Shown: in pieces, positions 58,548-64,000 of the stretch
Layout: every line of letters starts with the position of its first letter
How positions within the stretch are numbered: the first letter of the stretch is position 1
The notes under the pieces: model-generated
Seen by the model: the letters and a program-made list of their open reading frames with translations, nothing else
Database searches by the model: none
What the model was told of the DNA's origin: nothing
Translations under genes and position numbers: made by a program
Source of the DNA: an uncultured Acidobacteriaceae bacterium
GTDB lineage: Bacteria; Acidobacteriota; Terriglobia; Terriglobales; Acidobacteriaceae
Reading direction: 5' to 3'
DNA length: 64,000 nt
Assembly (NCBI GenBank): GCA_903842065.1
Contig: CAIMKZ010000077.1
Coordinates: forward strand, 62,001 to 126,000

Positions 58548-59717
58548 CTAGTTGGAATCCCGCGCCTCGCCCAACGTCAGCTTGTAGGTCATCTGCCGCT
58601 GTCCGCGAACCACGGTCACCGCTACCGTATCTCCGGCCTGATGCTTGTCCATGATCGCGCTGATGTCCTGCGGATCGCTGACACGCTGGCTGTCGATGGC
58701 CACAATCAGGTCGCCGCCCAGCATAATCGGAGTGTTGCCCACATAGGCCTGCTGGTTGCCGCCGTGCAGTCCGGCCTTTTCAGCCGCGCCGCCCGGAACC
58801 ACCCGCTGGATCAGAACGCCTTCGTCGGCCGCAAGGCCCATCTGCGAGGCCAAGTCCGGACCGATCCCGTACGAAACGATACCCAGCGAAGGACGCTTCA
58901 CCTTGCCGAACTTGATCAGGTCGGCAAGCACACTCTTGGCCGTGTCGATCGGAATCGCGAAGCCGATTCCCGAGCTCTGGTCGGCGCCGTTGGAGGCAAT
59001 CATGGTGTTGATCCCGATCACGTCGCCGCTCGAGTTCAGCAGCGGACCGCCCGAGTTACCCGGATTGATCGCCGCATCCGTCTGGATCGCGTCCTCGATC
59101 GATCCTTCCTCCGATCCCTTTGCGCGGGGCAGCGTGCGAATCGAGCTGATGATGCCGCGCGTCATGGTACCGCTCAACCCGAAGGGATTGCCGATCGCGT
59201 ATACCTTCTGCCCCACCGAAAGCCCCGACGAACTGGCCAGCGTAACCGGCTGAAGATCGGGCGCGTCGATCTGAAGCAGCGCCAGGTCGTGCATCTTGTC
59301 TGTGCCGACGACCTTCGCCGCGTAGCGCCGCTTGTTCGAAAGCTGCACCTCGATGCCGCGATTGGCGCCCTGAACCACGTGATTGTTGGTCAGAATGTGG
59401 CCGGCCTTATCGAGAATGAATCCCGAACCCTGACCCTGCTGCGGAACCGTGCCGTAGAAGAAGTCGAAGACCAGCGTCGTCGAGGTGATGTTGACCACCG
59501 AAGGCAGAACCTTCTTGTAGACGGCGATATTGTTCTGCTCCTCGGCGTCGTAAGCCGGAGCCGCGTGAGCCTCGGTCAACTCCAGCGGCGAGCCGGAACC
59601 GCCGCCACGCAGCGTGATGCGGTCCAGCCACGGGAACGTCCCCCGCTGAAGGTGCGTAGTGATAAACCAGAATCCGCTGACTAGCAGTACGACAATGACA
59701 ATTTGACGCAGTTTCAT
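58548..59717 (-). CDS. Do/HtrA-type trypsin-like serine protease with PDZ domain
   Basis: A 389-residue envelope protease. ATG 59717 (AGGA upstream) starts a membrane segment (LRQIVIVVLLVSGFWFI), so it is anchored with the protease outside the cytoplasm, as in DegS. The catalytic triad is His in ILTNNHVVQGAN, Asp in DKMHDLALLQI and Ser in INPGNSGGPLLN. The PDZ domain follows (RPSLGIVSYGIGPDLASQMGL...GVLIQRVVPGGAAEKAGL, and GGDLIVAIDSQRVSDPQD). It probably degrades or senses misfolded envelope proteins. Open codons upstream of 59717 overlap coaE and are not used. Confidence 0.94.
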   Translation of the reverse strand: MKLRQIVIVVLLVSGFWFITTHLQRGTFPWLDRITLRGGGSGSPLELTEAHAAPAYDAEEQNNIAVYKKVLPSVVNITSTTLVFDFFYGTVPQQGQGSGFILDKAGHILTNNHVVQGANRGIEVQLSNKRRYAAKVVGTDKMHDLALLQIDAPDLQPVTLASSSGLSVGQKVYAIGNPFGLSGTMTRGIISSIRTLPRAKGSEEGSIEDAIQTDAAINPGNSGGPLLNSSGDVIGINTMIASNGADQSSGIGFAIPIDTAKSVLADLIKFGKVKRPSLGIVSYGIGPDLASQMGLAADEGVLIQRVVPGGAAEKAGLHGGNQQAYVGNTPIMLGGDLIVAIDSQRVSDPQDISAIMDKHQAGDTVAVTVVRGQRQMTYKLTLGEARDSN

Positions 59718-59808
59718 CGTTATCCTGATCCCGAAAATTGCCTTCCTGTTCGAGATACGAGTTTGGTCGCGGCATGGTTCTCGGGAACCGTTTGCTTGCC
59801 GCCTCTTC

Positions 59809-60504
59809 CTATTGTAATAACGCGGAATTCGCCGGTTTGTTGCTCTCGGCAAGAAGCTGAATCCAAACAGCCTCGACCCGCGTCCGCAACTCCTCGCGAC
59901 TTCCAGCATTCTCGATCGTGAAGTCTGCCTGCGCGGCCTTCACGGCATCGGGAATCTGGCAGCTCAACCGATTGCGTCCGTCAGCCTCGGCGAGCGTTCT
60001 GTCTTTGCCGTCCACGCAGACTCGCGAGACGAACCGCGCTAACTTCACCTCGTCTGGAGCCGTAACCACGATCAGCCTGTCCATCTGTTCGCGCCAGTTT
60101 GCCAGCGGGCCTTCGGCCTCGCCGCGCAGCCTCGCGTCGCGCTCCACCTCGAAGATCAGCGCCGACTCGACGACCGCAACCGAATTCGGCTCGCGCGCGA
60201 AGATCTCTTTCATCCAGCGCCGCTCGGCTTCGATCACCGCCGGATGAATGATCGCATTCAACTCCTGCACGCGGCCTTCACTAAAGGCGATCTCAGCCAG
60301 CTTGGCGCGGTTGAGCCTTCCATCGGAGCTCACAACCGCAGGCCCGAAGGCGCGCACAATCTGTTCGTATACGGTTTGGCGCGGTTCCATCAGCGCGCGC
60401 CCCAGTTCATCGGCCTCAATCACATGCGCGCCGAGCGAGCGCAGCATCGCCGCAACCGTGCTCTTCCCGCTGCCGAGACCGCCTGTAAGCCCAACCCTCA
60501 ACAT
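59809..60504 (-). CDS. coaE: Dephospho-CoA kinase
   Basis: Phosphorylates the ribose 3'-OH of dephospho-CoA, the last step of coenzyme A synthesis. The 231-residue protein begins VGLTGGLGSGKSTVAAML with the P-loop, has VIEADELGRAL (the DADxxxR-like CoA site), VVESALIFEV (the PLLFE-like lid motif) and the NRLSCQIPDAVKAAQADFTIENAG C-terminal region. About 30 residues longer than the E. coli enzyme. It lies between ftsH upstream and the HtrA-like gene downstream on the same strand, separated from ftsH by a hairpin and a tandem repeat. Confidence 0.95.
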   Translation of the reverse strand: MLRVGLTGGLGSGKSTVAAMLRSLGAHVIEADELGRALMEPRQTVYEQIVRAFGPAVVSSDGRLNRAKLAEIAFSEGRVQELNAIIHPAVIEAERRWMKEIFAREPNSVAVVESALIFEVERDARLRGEAEGPLANWREQMDRLIVVTAPDEVKLARFVSRVCVDGKDRTLAEADGRNRLSCQIPDAVKAAQADFTIENAGSREELRTRVEAVWIQLLAESNKPANSALLQ

Positions 60505-60559
60505 GATGGAACCATTTACCTCTTGCGATCGATTCTAGTTCGAGCCTGCATGGCAGCAA

Positions 60560-60581
60560 GGGCCGCTCCAAAGAGCGGCCC
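60560..60581 (-). terminator. Hairpin after ftsH
   Basis: GGGCCGCTC (60560-60568) and GAGCGGCCC (60573-60581) form a perfect 9-bp stem around CAAA. It stands about 37 bases beyond the ftsH stop on the minus strand. The T-tract is poor, so termination may be partial. Confidence 0.6.
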
Positions 60582-60582
60582 T

Positions 60583-60614
60583 TCTGATCACTGATCACTG
60601 ACAACTGACCACTG
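60583..60614. repeat. CTGATCACTGA-type short-period repeat
   Basis: CTGATCACTGATCACTGACAA and CTGACCACTGC are runs of 7-9-base units right after the ftsH stop. It is the reverse-complement kind of the repeat at 46698-46727. Confidence 0.65.
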
Positions 60615-60617
60615 CAT

Positions 60618-62537
<1,920 letters not shown>

Positions 62538-62783
62538 CAGGACTCCTCTTTCCCGGCGAGGGGAAACTAACTGCCTCCGCCATCGCAATTACTACTCTGT
62601 TAGACGCCCCAGCGTTCCCATGGGTTCCAGAAACGCCGGAACAGCCCTGAGACGGCACACAAATATTGTTCCGCTCTTTGAAGCGGTAGACCATATTTTA
62701 CCCCCAACGCATCGGGCGCAACGGAAATCATGGGGAGGAATCATAACCATCAGCCCCTTTTTGAACCACTTAGGGTGAAACAC

Positions 62784-64000
62784 TTAGCTGCCAGCGCCTG
62801 CGGTCTTGACCCTGAAAACGAGTCCCGGCGTATCTTCCACCTCGACTCCCCGCATCCAGGCGATCTGTCCGCCGACCTCGATGACCGGCCAGACCTGCCG
62901 CTCGGAACCAGAAATCCGCATCCTCTCGAGCACCTCTTTTACTTTTTTGGGCCCGCTAGAGTGCTTTATCGTCACTCGGTCGCCAGGTCTCCAGTTGCGA
63001 AGCGTGGCTTTGTGGGAGTGCGGGGCTGCACACTCCCTAAGTTCGATCCGGACCCGCAGGCCGAACGCCGGTGCCAGAATCTCTCCCGGAACGGGAATCG
63101 CGAATTCGGCCGGAGCATCCACTCCAGTCGCCGGTCCCACATCGAGCCGCAGTTCCCGGGCGGTACGTTCCGCTCTCAGCCCCTCGACCTGGCATCGCTG
63201 GCCGGCCCGGCCGCTCACAGCCAGATTCAGCAGAGCCTCGGTCGCATCGAAATCCGGGGCCGCACCCAACTGTCCTGCGGCGTACCGTAGCATCCGGCGC
63301 TGCATCGCGGTTGCCAGAGCAGTAAATTTGGCCAGGTCGATCGCGAGTCCTGCGGCAACGGCCCGTCCGCCGCCGCGCACCGGCCTGCCCGACAACATCA
63401 ACTGCGGCGCCAGCCGGGCAACTTCAGCCTCCCACCACGACTCCTCGTCGCGGGCCAGTTCGGCCATCTGCACCAGGTGCCTGCGCAGCTTCGGGTTCCA
63501 GCCATCAAGCAGCGGCAGCAACTCGTGGCGGATCCGGTTGCGGGTGTAGGCTGGATCGCGGTTGGTCGAGTCTTCGCGCCAACTTTGCCCGATTGCCTTC
63601 AGATAACTCTCGATCTTGGCGCGCGAAGTTCCGAGCAGCGGCCGAACGAACCGGCCTTCTGGAAACTCAACGACCGGCGAGATTCCCCCCAGCCCCTCTG
63701 TCCATGCACCTCGCAAGAACTTGGCCAACACCGTTTCTGCCTGATCGTCGAGCGTGTGCGCCGTCGCGACTGCGTCGAGTGGAGCTTTGGATAGGAGTTC
63801 TCGGAACCAGGAGTAACGCAAGCGCCGCGCCGCCTCTTCGATCGACTCGGCCGATTTGCCGGCGAGCGGATTTGCCCGCGATTCGGCGGCTACATCCACC
63901 CTTGCCTCGTGAAACTCGACCCCCAGCTTTGCAGCCAACTCCCGGCAGAAGGCCAGATCGCCGTCCGCCTCTACTCCGCGCAGTCCGTGGTGCAGATGCG
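62784..64000 (-). CDS. tilS: tRNA(Ile)-lysidine synthase, lacking its N-terminal end (runs off the window)
   Basis: Adds lysine to C34 of tRNA-Ile(CAU), changing its decoding from AUG to AUA. About 405 residues are present; the frame stays open to base 64000 and the ATP-pyrophosphatase SGGxDS loop lies beyond it. Visible parts are HLHHGLRGVEADGDLAFCRELA, then ATAHTLDDQAETVLAKFLRGAWTEGLGGI, RPLLGTSRAKIESYL, and DSTNRDPAYTRNRIRHELLPLL, the conserved N-terminal-domain sequences, followed by the substrate-binding and C-terminal TilS domains (NWRPGDRVTIKHSSGPKKVKEVLERM). It precedes ftsH with a 246-base gap in which I see no gene. Confidence 0.95.
   Translation of the reverse strand, partial: HLHHGLRGVEADGDLAFCRELAAKLGVEFHEARVDVAAESRANPLAGKSAESIEEAARRLRYSWFRELLSKAPLDAVATAHTLDDQAETVLAKFLRGAWTEGLGGISPVVEFPEGRFVRPLLGTSRAKIESYLKAIGQSWREDSTNRDPAYTRNRIRHELLPLLDGWNPKLRRHLVQMAELARDEESWWEAEVARLAPQLMLSGRPVRGGGRAVAAGLAIDLAKFTALATAMQRRMLRYAAGQLGAAPDFDATEALLNLAVSGRAGQRCQVEGLRAERTARELRLDVGPATGVDAPAEFAIPVPGEILAPAFGLRVRIELRECAAPHSHKATLRNWRPGDRVTIKHSSGPKKVKEVLERMRISGSERQVWPVIEVGGQIAWMRGVEVEDTPGLVFRVKTAGAGS

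Overview
The window looks like chromosomal DNA of an Acidobacteriota member, most likely class Terriglobia (Acidobacteriaceae-like). The signs are two very large Oar-type TonB-dependent proteins with an N-terminal carboxypeptidase-regulatory domain, an acidobacterial VWFA-type secreted protein, high GC, short GTG/TTG-started genes, and intergenic mini-hairpin repeats that I recall from this group. No rRNA, tRNA, CRISPR array or insertion sequence was seen. The phylum call is from memory of families, not from a search.

Layout. 1-3041: the 5' part of hemL, then purM and purN with a small membrane protein. 3077-6553: a secretin and two pseudopilins on the minus strand (type II secretion / type IV pilus-like). 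6783-16265: mixed housekeeping and accessory genes (smpB, a P1B-ATPase, an AI-2E family permease, a VapBC-type pair, a VWFA protein, a thioredoxin-fold protein, a radical SAM protein, a Tat-exported SMP-30 protein). 16456-28703: an Oar-type protein, then a probable peptide-scavenging locus (M29 aminopeptidase, GntR regulator, divergent second Oar-type protein, sodium:solute symporter, P1-family aminopeptidase) with two GTATAC palindromes 21 bp apart between regulator and receptor. 28775-31817: a processive GT2 glycosyltransferase and an MFS exporter. 32024-36968: a respiratory operon joining a Rieske protein and a b6-type cytochrome b to two cytochrome bd subunit I-like proteins, one carrying a c-type heme domain; a Cys-containing Rrf2 regulator lies divergently, and a CRP/FNR-like palindrome lies in the promoter gap. 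37047-41397: a TPP riboswitch followed by a TonB-dependent receptor, a small-molecule kinase and a PnuC/PnuT-family transporter, i.e. a thiamine uptake operon. 41519-48217: the histidine operon (hisI-hisG-hisD-hisC-hisB-hisH-hisF-hisA, no hisE), preceded by a complete transcription attenuator with a leader peptide holding five consecutive His codons. 48214-54894: an MscS-type channel, a helix-hairpin-helix protein and an RND efflux pair. 55709-58530: accessory DNA of lower GC with genes of unknown function, including a possible TumE-like toxin and a pyruvate-kinase-C-terminal-like protein. 58548-64000: a Do-type protease, coaE, ftsH and partial tilS.

The most interesting items are the his attenuator, the bc/bd hybrid respiratory operon, the TPP-controlled TonB thiamine operon and the three-gene accessory operon at 57072-58530. 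All functional calls come from reading the translated sequence and from family knowledge; no database search was made.
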